Assembly: GCA_029834535.1 (NCBI GenBank)
Contig: JAQMWT010000232.1
Location: 1-64,000 of the forward strand
DNA from: Chrysophaeum taylorii
Taxonomy: Eukaryota; Sar; Pelagophyceae; Pelagomonadales; Pelagomonadaceae
DNA: 64,000 nucleotides
Direction: 5' to 3'
Shown: positions 1 to 10,600 of the stretch, one piece after another
How positions within the stretch are numbered: position 1 is the stretch's first letter
Layout of the letters: each line of letters starts with the position of its first letter
The notes under the pieces: generated by a model
What the model was told of the DNA's origin: nothing
What the model saw: the letters and a program-made list of their open reading frames with translations, nothing else
The model's database searches: none
Made by a program: the position numbers and the translations under genes

Positions 1-1860
1 GTTTATGAGTGGCCCGCGACCGACCTACCGTCAAACAGACAGACACGAGGCCGAACGAACGAACGAACCAATTTAGAGGAGCGATGTCGATTTTTCTGGG
101 GGCTTCAACATTAACATTGTTATACGTCGTTGGAGCTGCGGGAGTCTTGTAGATGGGCGTTTGCTGAACATGAGTGAGCGTCTTCGCTGAATTCCTCTTC
201 ATGAGCCCAATTCTGATTTCATACGTATCATCCTAGTTGGCCGCAGCAAATCGCAAGCAATTGGCTCTGAACAGGGCAAATGTGCTGCGTCCACCCTTCT
301 GGGTCCGACGCTCAACTACCATTCATCGGTCGGACCAACCGTGATAACCTCAAAATGCATGCACTTACCGGGATCTCGTTGGAAGGCTGCCCAAAGAATG
401 AGCGAGTGGACAATCGGAGCTCAGTGTCTTTGCGGCTGTCGCGGTAAGAGATCACTCGAAGGCTGAAGGAACGCGACCAGCGCTGTGGAAACGGCGCGCC
501 ATAACCACATGGTGAAGGCCATCGGAAGAGACCAACTGTCATGTCTACATGCGTCGCAGGTGGAGATGCGCTAGGTACCTAGGGCGTATTCAAACGCACG
601 TCGGGAGCTCACGTATACGAACTAAACGGCCAAAGCAGGTGCTTCTTCCTGGCAGGCTTTTATTAGCTTCCTGCTGATGTACCACGATGGTGCTTGTATT
701 CAGCTTGTTCGAATTCGCCGGTGTGTCTGTCATATGGCTAATGGTTGCGTCGCCATCATTCAGATGCCACATTCCGAGCCCACACAACGGAGTTTGGAAG
801 AAACGGAAGGGCTTTCGCCCGGGCTTTCACGCCGAACAAACGGCTCCTGACAGATTCCCGTGTTCTGGCTTAGCTCCTCTTAAATCCACGTCAGGAGAAT
901 ATAAGTCTGCATGGTTTCCCGAGGCGCCACATCCGGGCCCATTTATAACGGCAGCACGAAGCCGCGGACGTCGTCGTCGGAAAGCGCCCACGGAGTCGCC
1001 GACACGTATTCGCGGTTGCGGATCATGTCGAGGATACGATTCCCCGTCTGGGAGGCAACAAGAACCTCGTCATGGTGTATCGACGCAGCGAATAAGCAGG
1101 CATCATCGCCCAAATGCTTGAAATATGATGTCTACTAGCCGCCGTAGATCTTCAAGACGCGTTGATGCTCGGTCTTGATGGGATGTGATTGGCCCTGGCA
1201 CACTTACGGATGGTAAGAAACGAGATTACACCCCCAGGGAACTACCGTCGGTTCGACCAAGAAGGTGTGATGTGGCGCGGCAAGGCAATGTGCACAAGAT
1301 TTGAGGAACAACAGGCAACCTGTGGTTTCGACGACTCATTGGGCCAAGCAGTGCTCGGACTGTGGGCTCGCGCCGCCGCTCGACCACAAGAGCCAGGGCG
1401 GCTTTAAAGCGGTAATTGGTGGGCTCAATCCGACAAGCACAGCACATTCTCCATGCGAAGTGCCTCAACGGTTCTTTGAGGTATGGCCCGAGCCCCAGAA
1501 ACCAACAGGATCAGCGCACGCAGTTCCAAGACTTTGAGACTTCGTAGAGCAGCATCGCTTGTGGCGTGGGTGGGCCACCTCTTGTGTCGGCGGCCCGCTG
1601 GTGACCACTGGATTACGATTGCCTGACGGTCTCCCGGCGACTAGAGGGCCGCGCAGCTGACCGGACATACGGGCCGCGATAACAGCACCTCGAAATAAAT
1701 GACCTTTCGACAAGGTGCACGCGAGCTGATGGTCTATCGATACCACCGGCGCGGACGAACACCTTGAAACGCGCAAGTCGGGCTACCTATTCGTCGGTGG
1801 GTCCAGCAGCGCGCTTGTCATCAGCAAGCCCCTCTCGTGATAGTCATGGATCATCGGTTC
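1..1860. other. No recognisable gene; short ORFs only
   Basis: Only short overlapping open frames are present on both strands and none reads like a known family. A short GAAC-type simple repeat lies at about 52-68. The base composition is less GC-biased than in the gene islands further along. This is probably decayed mobile-element or intergenic DNA. Confidence 0.5.
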
Positions 1861-1864
1861 GCCT

Positions 1865-2170
1865 ATGCATCGAACGCATCTCCATCGCCGCTCGCTAATA
1901 AGACGTCTGCCTCCCGAGCTCGCCGTAATCGACAAAAACTGCGAGGAATTCAAGTTCAGTTCGCACGCTATTTATTATGTCGAACGGCGTGCGAGCGTCA
2001 ACAAGACCGCCGAGTTCTTCATCGACCGGATGAAGCCGCTGGACGGAGATCACACAGCGCGAGTCGGTCCCCCGACATCGTCGTTCTCTCGGACAACCAC
2101 GCCAGCCGCAATGTCGTCAAACGGTGCCGCGGCATCCGCAAAAAAGTTCCACAAGGCAAGGCACGTCTAC
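1865..2170 (+). pseudogene. Possible DDE-type transposase fragment
   Basis: Two adjacent plus-strand frames read like the middle of a DDE superfamily endonuclease. The first gives a stretch with NKTAEFFIDRM. About 20 codons later another frame gives PDIVVLSDNHASR, which resembles the 'lvlDNhaaH' second catalytic motif of Tc1/mariner-IS630-like enzymes. The frame changes between the two, no first or third catalytic acid can be placed with confidence, and no terminal repeats were found. This is an inference from motif shape; it could be a chance match in decayed DNA. Confidence 0.25.
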
Positions 2171-2249
2171 AAGAAGATGGGTGTCTGCCGTGCGTCCCCC
2201 TCCCGGATGAATCCACGGCAGGTGTTGGAGCACCCCAACCAACCGCGTT

Positions 2250-2820
2250 AAAGTCCTTCTCAAGGTCAGCATGATCGAGCAGACGTGCAGCGTCGATCGG
2301 TCCGCGTTCATCATGCACGCCGGTCGGCAAGGAGGAGGTGGTCGACCGGATCATCACGTCGCCGGCAGATTGTGCCACCACCGGTCGGTACTTCTTTTGA
2401 GTCCAGAGCAGGCTTAATGCACATTATAAAGCGACGGATTGTTCGGTTTGATCGACAGCCAAATTGATGGTGTGCGATGCGATCGTATAGTAGGCGGCGT
2501 GTCCGAAGCACGAGATGCCTCGGGCCCGCCCTCTCTCTCCCACCACGGCGGCGACCACCCAGCACCACCAAATTAAGCGCGCCAACGTCTTGACGATCGA
2601 TCTTGCGACGATCGATCATAGGCGGAACAAGGATAAATTATAGGGAAAAGTCAAGTTTCCAACCACCATGTATGTTTGGTCACCGTAAATCCCCAACAAG
2701 TTTGGTCACTTAAGTTTAGTCAATCCGTATCTTGGCTGACTAAACTTATGCTTGAGGAAAGCAAGGATAGGGCTCGCTGACAAAACAAGGCCCGCTGTGA
2801 TCAAGCATTTGGAGGTTCTG
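2250..2820. other. Non-coding stretch upstream of the MULE remnant
   Basis: No gene is seen. Between about 2,665 and 2,755 the motif TTTGGTCAC or TTTAGTCA recurs three or four times. This is the reverse complement of the TGACCAAAC units that fill 3,596-3,805 inside the neighbouring transposon remnant, so it may mark the element's 5' side. Confidence 0.4.
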
Positions 2821-2821
2821 C

Positions 2822-4880
2822 ATGTCGCGTCGTGACTCCGGAGCGTCCTTCGACTTCGACACGGATGACGAGGAGGTCGATATCGACGAGGGCTTCGCTC
2901 AGGTCGAGCGGGACCGTGCTGGCACGCTGACGTCGGGCGACGACGACACCAAGAACGGCAAGCGTGGCCTGACGAAGGTTAACGACTGTGACAGATCGCC
3001 GCGTACGCTGTCGCAGCTCAGAATGTTCAAGCACCACGTTTCGCTGCTTTCACGCTACCCGACGAAATCCGAATTTAGTATGTGCGTTCGGGAAGAGGCC
3101 GAGTTGCAGCAGAAGATGGTCGACACGGGGGAAGCAACAGCGTGCATAACATGATCAATACCGCGACGGCGTTGTCGTTCAAGTGTAAAGTAGAGGGCTG
3201 CGGCTTCTTTAAGCGCGCTGCTCGTCGTGATGGGCTTATAGACTTCGTCGTCACGCATGATGAACCTCACACAGGAGTTTTTACACCGACGAAAACCAGC
3301 CCAAGTCGAACTACCGCGCAGAGCACTTCTTAGAGGCCGTGACGACCATCATCAAGAAGGGCTCTATGGAGAGCAAGTCAGGAGGCACTACTCGGAAAGG
3401 CGTCTGGTAGATGTCCACAACAACGTCATCAAGGAAAGGCTCAATGAGATGACGAACCGTGAGCATACACTCTCATCCGTCGAGAACATCTAGCTCAAGT
3501 CATCCTAGCGCTCTTGGGAAACGAGGAGAGGAACGCGGTATCAGCGGTGTCTTGCGCAGGTCTTGTTTGTGGCTGTTGTCCTGCGAGGAGGTGCATGTGT
3601 GTGATCAAACTTGTAATGTTCTGACCAAACTTTGTGACAAAACTTGTGACTGTATGACCAAACGTGTGACTTTATGACCAAACTTTTGCTTGGTGACCAA
3701 CACTTGTGACTTAGACTGATCAAACTTATGTTCGTGTGATCAAACTTTGTGATTAAACTTGTAGCTTTCTGATCAAACTCTTTTGGTTTCGTGACCACAC
3801 TTGAAAATCGTAGCTTAGTGTGTTAGTATACTTCGCCACATCTACATTCACGTGTGTGCATCAAAGTCACACTTGTCATTCTCTTAGGCGGAGTTGCACG
3901 CTTGCCAGCGCGTTGCGAGCCCACGGTCATGCGGTTAAGTTGTATGGCGCGAAACAAGGAGATCTCCTGAAGGTATTCATGAAGAGGCTCAAGTCTGAGC
4001 ACAAGTCGGAACAAGAGTTCAGGCATGGCTCCGACAGGAGCCGGTACAAGCTTAGACCTCAACGACTACAAGATCCCTGAAACGCTGCAGTCACCTGCCT
4101 TGGCTGATAGGAAGTTCTTCTTAGGTTATGTCGTCGTGTCGAAACCCGCCATACGCATGATGAATGCGGGCCTCCTGCGCCGGCAGGCGTTTATTGACGG
4201 CGTTCACTGCCTCGACAACCAGGTGACTGTGACCGGCCGTGATGCCAACAACCACCTCGATGATATCCACTTCGTGGTGGAACATGACCGAGTCTGCGGA
4301 ATCGATCGGCAAGGTCATTAAACTGACCGTCGAGAACATCCCGCACAGAAACTGTCAGGGATTCGTCATAGTACAGGACTTCCAAAGGGAAGCCTCATAG
4401 CGCACGTCACCGTGAGTGACCTCGCTAGCACCATTTGATTCCTCGTCTAATTCCGATTCCTGCGCAGCATACGCCAGGCCGACGCCTTCTCGTGCAGTAA
4501 GTCTTTGATGAACTGTTTACTCTTCGTGAATACGTCCTATTCACAGTGAACCACGGCAGCGAGAACATCGCAAAGATCGCGGAATCCGGGGATGCCGCTA
4601 TCTTTCGTCGCTTTGTTGAGGCGCCTACGAAGGCGGCCAGCGACGCTTTTCATGCCGAACTTTCTCCCAAGGAGCAGCGATTGGGTGAGTATAATCTCGT
4701 GGCTCCGTTTTCTGGCACTACAGATGCCAGTCGGCGCGAATATGGGCAAAAGCAAAGTGAACGATCGGATTGCAGACACCAGTCACAGTGTTAGACGGGC
4801 CGCACCGCACTCTTTCAAAAGTGGAGCGCAGCGGAGATGGCGTGAGGAAGGCGGCCTCAATAATAATCGATCGTGAGTGT
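2822..4880 (+). mobile_element. Broken Mutator-like (MULE) DNA transposon, transposase remnant
   Basis: The parts appear in order in several plus-strand frames. An acidic N-terminus starts at 2,822. A MuDR-type zinc finger lies near 3,175-3,275 (FKCKVEGCGFF, then HDEPHTG, so C..C..H..H). A linker contains NYRAEHFLEAVTTIIKKG. The MULE catalytic core lies at about 4,110-4,300, with an IDGVH motif (first catalytic Asp) and GRDANNH, the family's 'G.DaNn' signature, followed by FVVEHD. A downstream piece at 4,546-4,700 fits the helical region after the core (ENIAKIAESGD, APTKAASDAFHAEL). At least three frame changes and in-frame stops break it, so it cannot encode a working transposase. Terminal inverted repeats and a 9-bp target duplication were not found by eye. 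The 3' end abuts the HSF-like locus. Confidence 0.7.
3596..3805. repeat. Degenerate short tandem repeat, unit about TGACCAAACTTGTGA
   Basis: About ten imperfect units of the form TGA(C/T)CAAACTT(G)TGA, spaced 12-25 bp apart, fill the gap between the zinc-finger part and the catalytic core of the MULE remnant. The reading frame is closed here, so this is either an intron or a later expansion. The reverse-complement motif recurs at about 2,665-2,755. Confidence 0.65.
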
Positions 4881-5783
4881 AGTGGTTTCAAGACACCCAG
4901 TAGGTGGATAAGATGGTGTCCTTCGAGAGGACACACGTGCCTTCTGCAAAGAAAAGGGGACAGTTTGTCAAGGTTGTTGGGCGGGAGGCGGGAGTCGACT
5001 GCAGGCGTCGGGTCCATCGTAGTGCGAATAGGCTGTGGTTCGCGCGATCTCATTCCTGAGTTGGGCGTTGGCGGTGCCGGAGAGGGGCGATAGTTTCGTC
5101 AGTCGCATGCATCTGGACGATGTCGCGGCCGTCGCAGATTTCGTAGGTTTCGAAGAGGTGTTTGCCTCGACCTGCGCAACGTCCGCGCCGCCGCCGCCAA
5201 GTTGATGATGGCCGTCGCCGTCGTCGTCGTCGTTGAGGAGAAGTCTCTCGTCGACGATGGGCGCTGGCAACACTGGCACCCGGTCCGGAGGCGGCTCGTC
5301 GTCGTCTCTGAGGCGGCGTCGCCTCCTTTGGGCTCGGGGCTGCTGCTGCTGCTGCTTCTTGTGGTGGGATCGCTTTCGTTTCTTCGCGGTAGCCGTTCCG
5401 TCGCGCGGCGTGAAGCGGAGGAGTGCCTCGCTGAGGGTGTCGACCGAGGTGATAACGTGGCGATTGAAAAAGTAGCTCGCCCCCTCTATGGCGCGTCTTT
5501 GGCGGCCGAGTCTCGCGGCGAGCTTTACGCCCGAGTAGGATTCGAAGCCGTAGTAGTTGAGCTGTCGGATGAAGGACCTCACGTTGCCGGTGAAGTAGCT
5601 CGGGTTGATGTCTCTCTCGAATCTGTCTCGGTCGTAGAAAATGATTGCGCGAAGCTCGAGTCCCACTCGATCACGTCAAGTAGTCGTCGTCGTCAAGATT
5701 TGTTGAATTTTGCCGGGAACTTGGCGTTGACTGGTGGCTTGCCGACGTTTCTATTCGGCTCGTCGCACACCACGTGCGCGCAT

Positions 5784-5835
5784 TTGCGCTTCTTGGAAGA
5801 AGAAGAAGAAGAAGAAGAAGAAGAAGAAGAAGAAA
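5784..5835. repeat. GAA/TTC trinucleotide run
   Basis: An uninterrupted GAA run of about 17 units inside the HSF-like locus. On the coding (minus) strand it reads as a poly-Ser tract in front of the DNA-binding domain. Confidence 0.8.
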
Positions 5836-6171
5836 CTCGCGCGTCCGGAGGAGGAGGAGGAGGAGAACGACGTTTCTTGATTTGTTTTCGGGGTCGTCGG
5901 GTTGTCGATTCCGTGGTGGTGGTGGTGGTGATGTTGGAAGGGATAGTAGTCGAAAGCGCGGACATGGCCTTGCGTTTTGCCGTGCGGCAGGAGCGCGACT
6001 CTTCGGGTTGGAGGATTTTGCGTCTAGCTGGAAGCGCGACGGAGTCGAAATCGACGATCGGCGGCGAGGTGATGCTCTGGCTGTCGTCGAGGCCGCCGTC
6101 TTCCTCTTCGAACGCCCAGGGGAGAGGTCGAGGCTGGCGCCGTCGTCGCCACACTCGTCTTCGATCGTGAA

Positions 6172-6230
6172 CGGTTCTTCGGAATCGAAGACTTCTTCGG
6201 AATCGAAGACTTCTTCGGAATCGAAGACGC
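6172..6230. repeat. 18-bp tandem repeat, three copies
   Basis: The unit TTCGGAATCGAAGACTTC is repeated three times without change. On the minus strand it encodes FDSEEV three times, an acidic repeat in the N-terminal part of the HSF-like locus. Confidence 0.8.
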
Positions 6231-6864
6231 GGAACAGGTCTGAGGGTTCCGGCGGCGTCGTCGACGGGGCGGCGATCCCGGAGGTCTGCTCGGGCGGCGC
6301 GTCGCCAAGGGTTTCGCGGAGGCATCTTGGGGCTGAGGCGGCGAAGAGGTCCAGAGCAGAATCGAGGCTCCCGAGCATACCGTTCAGATCGAGTTTCGCG
6401 CCGGCGGAACTCGACGTCGCCTCGCGGAGATCGGTCGCGGCGCGACGCAGGATCCAGCACACCATCGCCGAGGCGGCCACGTCGCGGGGTTTGCCGCCAG
6501 CATCCGGAAAGTACCGGGAGAGGCCGAGCTTGCTGTCGTAGGCAACTTTCGTCATCGAGTACGAAGCGTCCGCGAGCCGTTCGAGAATCGCTTCTTCGGC
6601 GGCGCGCCGATCCTCGGGATACGCTCTGCGCGACGTCTCCACGTAGGTCGCCACGCTGCGCTCGAAGACGCGCCACGCCGCCGACTGCAAGAGCGCCCGA
6701 ACGGGTCGTTCGTCGCGTCCGTTGCGGGCAATAGGGGTCAGTGCCGACCTCAACGCGGTTTCCTCGAAGCCCTTGGGCAGCCGCCTCTTGTCCTTCGCAG
6801 CGCGGACCTCGAGCCGCTCTTGGAGCCCGGCGCTCAGCAGAAGCCTTGCCTGGAACATCATCAT

Positions 6865-7690
6865 TGCTTTCGTCGGGGCGCTACGTTTGGATTTTATTTA
6901 TTGGTGCGTCCTTCTCGATTTTTTAATGACGCCACGAAGCGTCAGGAAGATAGGTCGTTGGAAGCCTCAATCAACGTGATTTCATCCGAAGAACCCTTAA
7001 AAACTGCGGCAAAACGACCGATCTTTCCGTTCAGAAAGATCGTTTCTTGAAGATTATGCTTGCTTGTTTTCACCTGCCGTTGGATTTATGGCTTCGTTGT
7101 TGTTGTTTGTTTGTCTTGAAATGTCGACTCCTAAGAGGGGGTGTGTGTGTGTGGGGTCATGAAGTTGTTGTTCGCAAGAAAATAAAACGAATCACCAACA
7201 ACGAACGACGCATGGATATCCGGTGGGGGATGCTCTACGATGACAGGTGCGAGACCCGGCTCTGATGAGGTGTGGCAACGTCGTTAAATGTAAAGAAGAA
7301 GTCAAGTGGCCACTGAGTCGTCCAAGGTATAAAGTTAAGTTCGCCACTCCTTTTGCGATCACGCGCGACCCTGCGAGGTCAGGTCCGCCGCCGAGCCAGC
7401 CACACAGCCTTGACATCCGGACTCACACGTGAGAACGAGCCCGAGGAAAGCCCGTAGGAGTCGCTGCCGCTTCAATGTTTCGCTCCAAAGTCGGGTCTCT
7501 TTCTTTAGAGGAACAGATTATAATTCGAGACGAAAGTGGCCGTTTTGGCCAAGCGGACGGACGATCGAGATGAGGTGGGCGTTATTCGAAGAAGGGAAAG
7601 AGTACGAGAATCCCCTCCAGCGACGGGGTGCGTGTCTCGAGGAAGGTGACTTTGAGCTGGCGGGCGTCGGGGACGAGCCCGCGCTCGGGA
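6865..7690. other. No gene seen; contains one copy of a dispersed short repeat
   Basis: No convincing coding frame. The segment 7,098-7,165 (AAATGTCGACTCCTAAGAGG followed by a G/T run) recurs in opposite orientation near 21,020-21,090. A short GT run is at 7,140-7,152. Confidence 0.5.
7098..7165 (+). repeat. Dispersed short repeat, copy 1
   Basis: It shares the core AAATGTCGACTnCTAAGAGG plus a following GGGTGTGTG tract with the reverse complement of about 21,020-21,090. Flanking similarity fades after about 60-80 bp. It could be a small non-autonomous element or an LTR scrap; its class is unknown. Confidence 0.5.
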
Positions 7691-8916
7691 ATCAAGCATC
7701 GACTTCGGAGTCATCACCAAGATCGCCGAAGAAACCCCCGGCGATGTCGCTCTCATCGTTGGGGCGGCGGCCCGCTCTCCGCGGGCGTGTCTTGAGCTGG
7801 CGCTGGCGTCGGAGGCAGCAGCAGGGCTTCTTTGACGAGGATATTCTTCGTGCTGTTCTTGGTCTTGGCGCCCTTGCCGAGGCGGCCGTGCAAGAAGGAC
7901 TTGAGCTGGGCAGGACAGAGCTTGAACGGCGTTGTGACGGCAGCGAAGACCCGCTCCGCGGCGCGGATCTCGGAGCTCCGCTTCTCCCAGGCGTCGGCCC
8001 GCTTCTGCTCCTTCGCCGTGACCACTGCGCCATTGCTCTGCTCCTTGGCGGCGGCCTTCTCGAGCAATCATATCTCGTACTCGACGTCGGTGATGTTCCG
8101 TGACCTGCGACGGAGCTTGATGGGGAGCGAGGGCCGCTCGACCACTGAAGCCGTCGCCGTCAGCCACGCTCTACCTTGAATTCTTCCTCCATCTTTTGGG
8201 CGACGGCCACCAGTTCGACGCGGCCGGCTGCAACCGCGTCGTCCAGGGCAGCAGGAGTGGCCGCAGTGGCGGCGACCTCGGATGCGGCCTTTTTTCTTCT
8301 TCGTCGGTCGTCCAGTCAAAGTTGGTGCTGAAGGCCACCTTGGCCGGGTCCACCGCCAACGTTGGGTCATACTGTAAGTTGCTGTCCTCGCCGATGAAGT
8401 GACCAGCTCGCTTTGTGTCACGGAGATTCTTGGCCAGATCCCAGGCTTTTGCTCGAAGAAGGCCCCGACGAGGAGGAGGGCGAGTACCTCGACGATGGTG
8501 ATACCGCCGAGGTGCCTGCCATGCTCGCGGAGCGAGGAGGCGATCTGTCGCTTCATCAGCATGTTGAATGCCTTCATGGCGCAATCAATGTACCATTGGG
8601 CATGGCGAGCTGCTGGATTCCAACATGGGTCGCGCAAGTGGAGGTGCGGAAGCCGCCAAACACGTCGCGACGCGAGGCTCTCGTTCGACAGGATGGGCGT
8701 TGCGAGCCTAGCGTTGATTATTCGGGTCCAGGAGTCAACAGAGGCGCCAGCCGGACCGTCGACGGTGTTGCTTGAGCTACGCAATAATAGGCTCGTAGGC
8801 TCGAGCACCCTCGAGTGAGCGTCAACGTTCGCTTTCGCGGCGGCGATGGCTCTGCCGCCATTGTCGCCCTCCCGCGTAGCACCCATGGATTTGACGCTCT
8901 TGATGCGCCGCATCAT
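7690..8916 (-). pseudogene. Decayed protein-coding sequence of unknown family
   Basis: The minus strand holds long protein-like stretches that change frame. One runs from 8,916 and includes MKRQIASSLREHG and ITIVEVLALLLVGAFFEQ. A second frame gives KAWDLAKNLRDTKRAGHF and FSTNFDWTTDEEEK. After a stop near 8,070 a third stretch reads RVFAAVTTPFKLCPAQLKSF, which looks vaguely like a SAP/helical DNA-binding segment. I do not recognise the family. The setting among broken transposons suggests a mobile-element ORF, but a host pseudogene is possible. At least two frame changes and one in-frame stop are needed to read across it. Confidence 0.35.
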
Positions 8917-9149
8917 CGACTACCACTCGCTGCGCCTTGCAATGCTTTTTCAGCGCCCCGAGCGAACCGTGTGCTCGCGCCCCCCTCCCTCCAGAAGTTT
9001 CTCACGCTCGACCACGACGGCCGCGCGCGCTCGAAGTGAGCGCAGAGGTGGCGTGCAGGCACGTCACCACCTCAACCGCTACTCGGTGGCGCCGCCCGAA
9101 ACACGTGCTAACGCAGACTACTGCCAGTACTGGCTTAAAATTTAGACTT

Positions 9150-9560
9150 CAAAATAGCGCCTTGGAAAGATCTTTTTTGACCGCCGAATCCACGGCATTC
9201 GCGAGCCGTCGCAGGCCGTCACAGGCCGTCGCAAGCCGTCGACGCGTCCGGCGAGTCCGTGTCGTCGTCTTGTTTTTTTTATTTCCGGTGAGGACCAGGG
9301 TCTCGTTGGCGACGTTGTCGATCTTGGCGTATTTGCCTCGCCCGGCGAGCCTCGTGCCCACTCCATGAACTCGCGGTTTTTCGTCGCGAAGCAGCGAGTT
9401 ATCCTCCTCGGTCTGAAAGATGTTGCCGGCCGAGATGATTCTCTCGCAGAAGCTCTCGGCTTGAAGCGTGTCGATGTAGCCGCGTGAAGATCTGGCGAGC
9501 TTGGGGTGGAAGCCGTTCTTGGTGGCTTTCTGGATCTTCTTGTAGAGCCCGACCAGTTCG
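9150..9560 (-). pseudogene. Possible hAT-like transposase C-terminus
   Basis: A minus-strand frame reads GELVGLYKKIQKATKNGF, then FCERIISAGNIFQTEEDNSL. This resembles the 'SERvfSaaGni.t..R..l' dimerisation region near the C-terminus of hAT transposases. The frame is open for about 135 codons and ends at 9,149. Upstream catalytic parts were not found. The motif match is short, so this is a weak family call. Confidence 0.3.
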
Positions 9561-9564
9561 CCAC

Positions 9565-10600
9565 TACCTACGGTAAAGTTAAACCTTGACTCGGAGCACG
9601 GCGCGGCCTGTCGTTTACCCGCCGCCCGCTATCGACTCAGCTTGGTGCATTTGCGTTTTGGGGCGAAAGCAGAGTCAAGAGCCGTGGATATTGTATTCTG
9701 TATTTCTTGCCTCAGTCCACGTTAACGACCTTGGTATCTTCAACTTCTTTTTCCTCATCCACCTCCAGATGTCTCGTCCCCGAAGAATCTTTGTGGATGC
9801 ACTTTCGGCGTCTTTTCACTCGTTCTTGGCGAGGTCGCTATACTTGGTCCGTGCCGCCGCAATGAAAGTCCTTTTCGTGCGTGCCCAGTAGGGCAACTTT
9901 GTCCGTCTCGCCCGCGCTCAGCCGAAAATGACATCAGGGCAGAGTGCTTTGACTGGCTGGGCATGGACCGGAAGTAGCAGGTAAGCTGCGATTTATCCTT
10001 CGGAGCTGCCACAACGCCCACGGCCGTCGTTACCCCCCTCCCTTTCTTCGTCGACCGTCTTCTGTTTCTTGGTGGGCTGTTGACGGACAAGCTCGTCCCC
10101 AGGATGCGCAGCCTTAAAGTGGGCAAGAGGCTTGTTTGTCTGACGGGTGCATTTATTTCTTAGAGTCTCTCGTCACTTTCAGGCGCTCCCAGCACAGGAC
10201 ACACACGTGCGTCGCGTTTCCACGGGTGCAGTCAGGATGATTTTCCTCCTACGATGCACGCATTTCCACACCTTGCCGATCGACCAGTTTTGCCGGGTGT
10301 GTTCGACGTCGGCATCAACGTCATGCAATCGGCTCGTTCTTGTGCTCCACCTTCTGTTCCGCCTTTTCCTCCTCATCATCGACATTATCCTCCACCTCGA
10401 TGTCGCGCAGCTCCACTTCGCTGGGTCGTGCCGGTCAGCCCTGGTAAATGAATATGAAGTGAACACGAGGGAGTTGGATGTATTGTGACGTGAAGCGAAG
10501 TGAACCAGTCTGTGTGAACTTGGCGAAGTGAGCTTGGTGAATTCCCAATCCTGAAAGAGCGGGAGGTGGCGTGAAGAATGTGGAACTTGGTTATCGAAGG
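9565..10600. other. No gene assigned; scattered decayed coding sequence
   Basis: Minus-strand pieces (for example TFIAAARTKYSDLAKNE in one frame near 9,850) look protein-like but cannot be tied to a family. They may be the N-terminal part of the same element as the hAT-like piece at 9.15-9.56 kb. Confidence 0.35.

Larger units (their letters stand above)
4968..6864 (-). pseudogene. Heat-shock-factor-type DNA-binding protein, frame-disrupted
   Basis: The minus strand encodes an HSF DNA-binding domain: KFPAKFNK, then DDDDYLDVIEW, then IIFYDRDRFERDINPSYF, then SFIRQLNYYGFES. These line up with the family pattern (FP.KL..il / i.W / F.v.d...Fe...P.yF / SF.RQLN.YGF) but sit in different frames, with about three single-base shifts packed into 5,650-5,700. 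A further shift lies near 6,115. The DBD could start at ATG 5965 (MSALSTTIPSN). A longer open frame from 6,864 adds about 150 residues of unknown sequence and three FDSEEV repeats. The tail is rich in Q, R and D. HSFs are nuclear transcription factors and are expanded in diatoms and relatives. The domain is so well preserved that assembly indels or very recent decay are both possible. The MULE remnant lies just beyond the 3' end. Confidence 0.7.

Noticed and set aside
7690-8916. piggyBac or PIF/Harbinger transposase
   Set aside because: No DDD/DDE catalytic pattern or signature motif could be seen; left as unknown decayed coding sequence.
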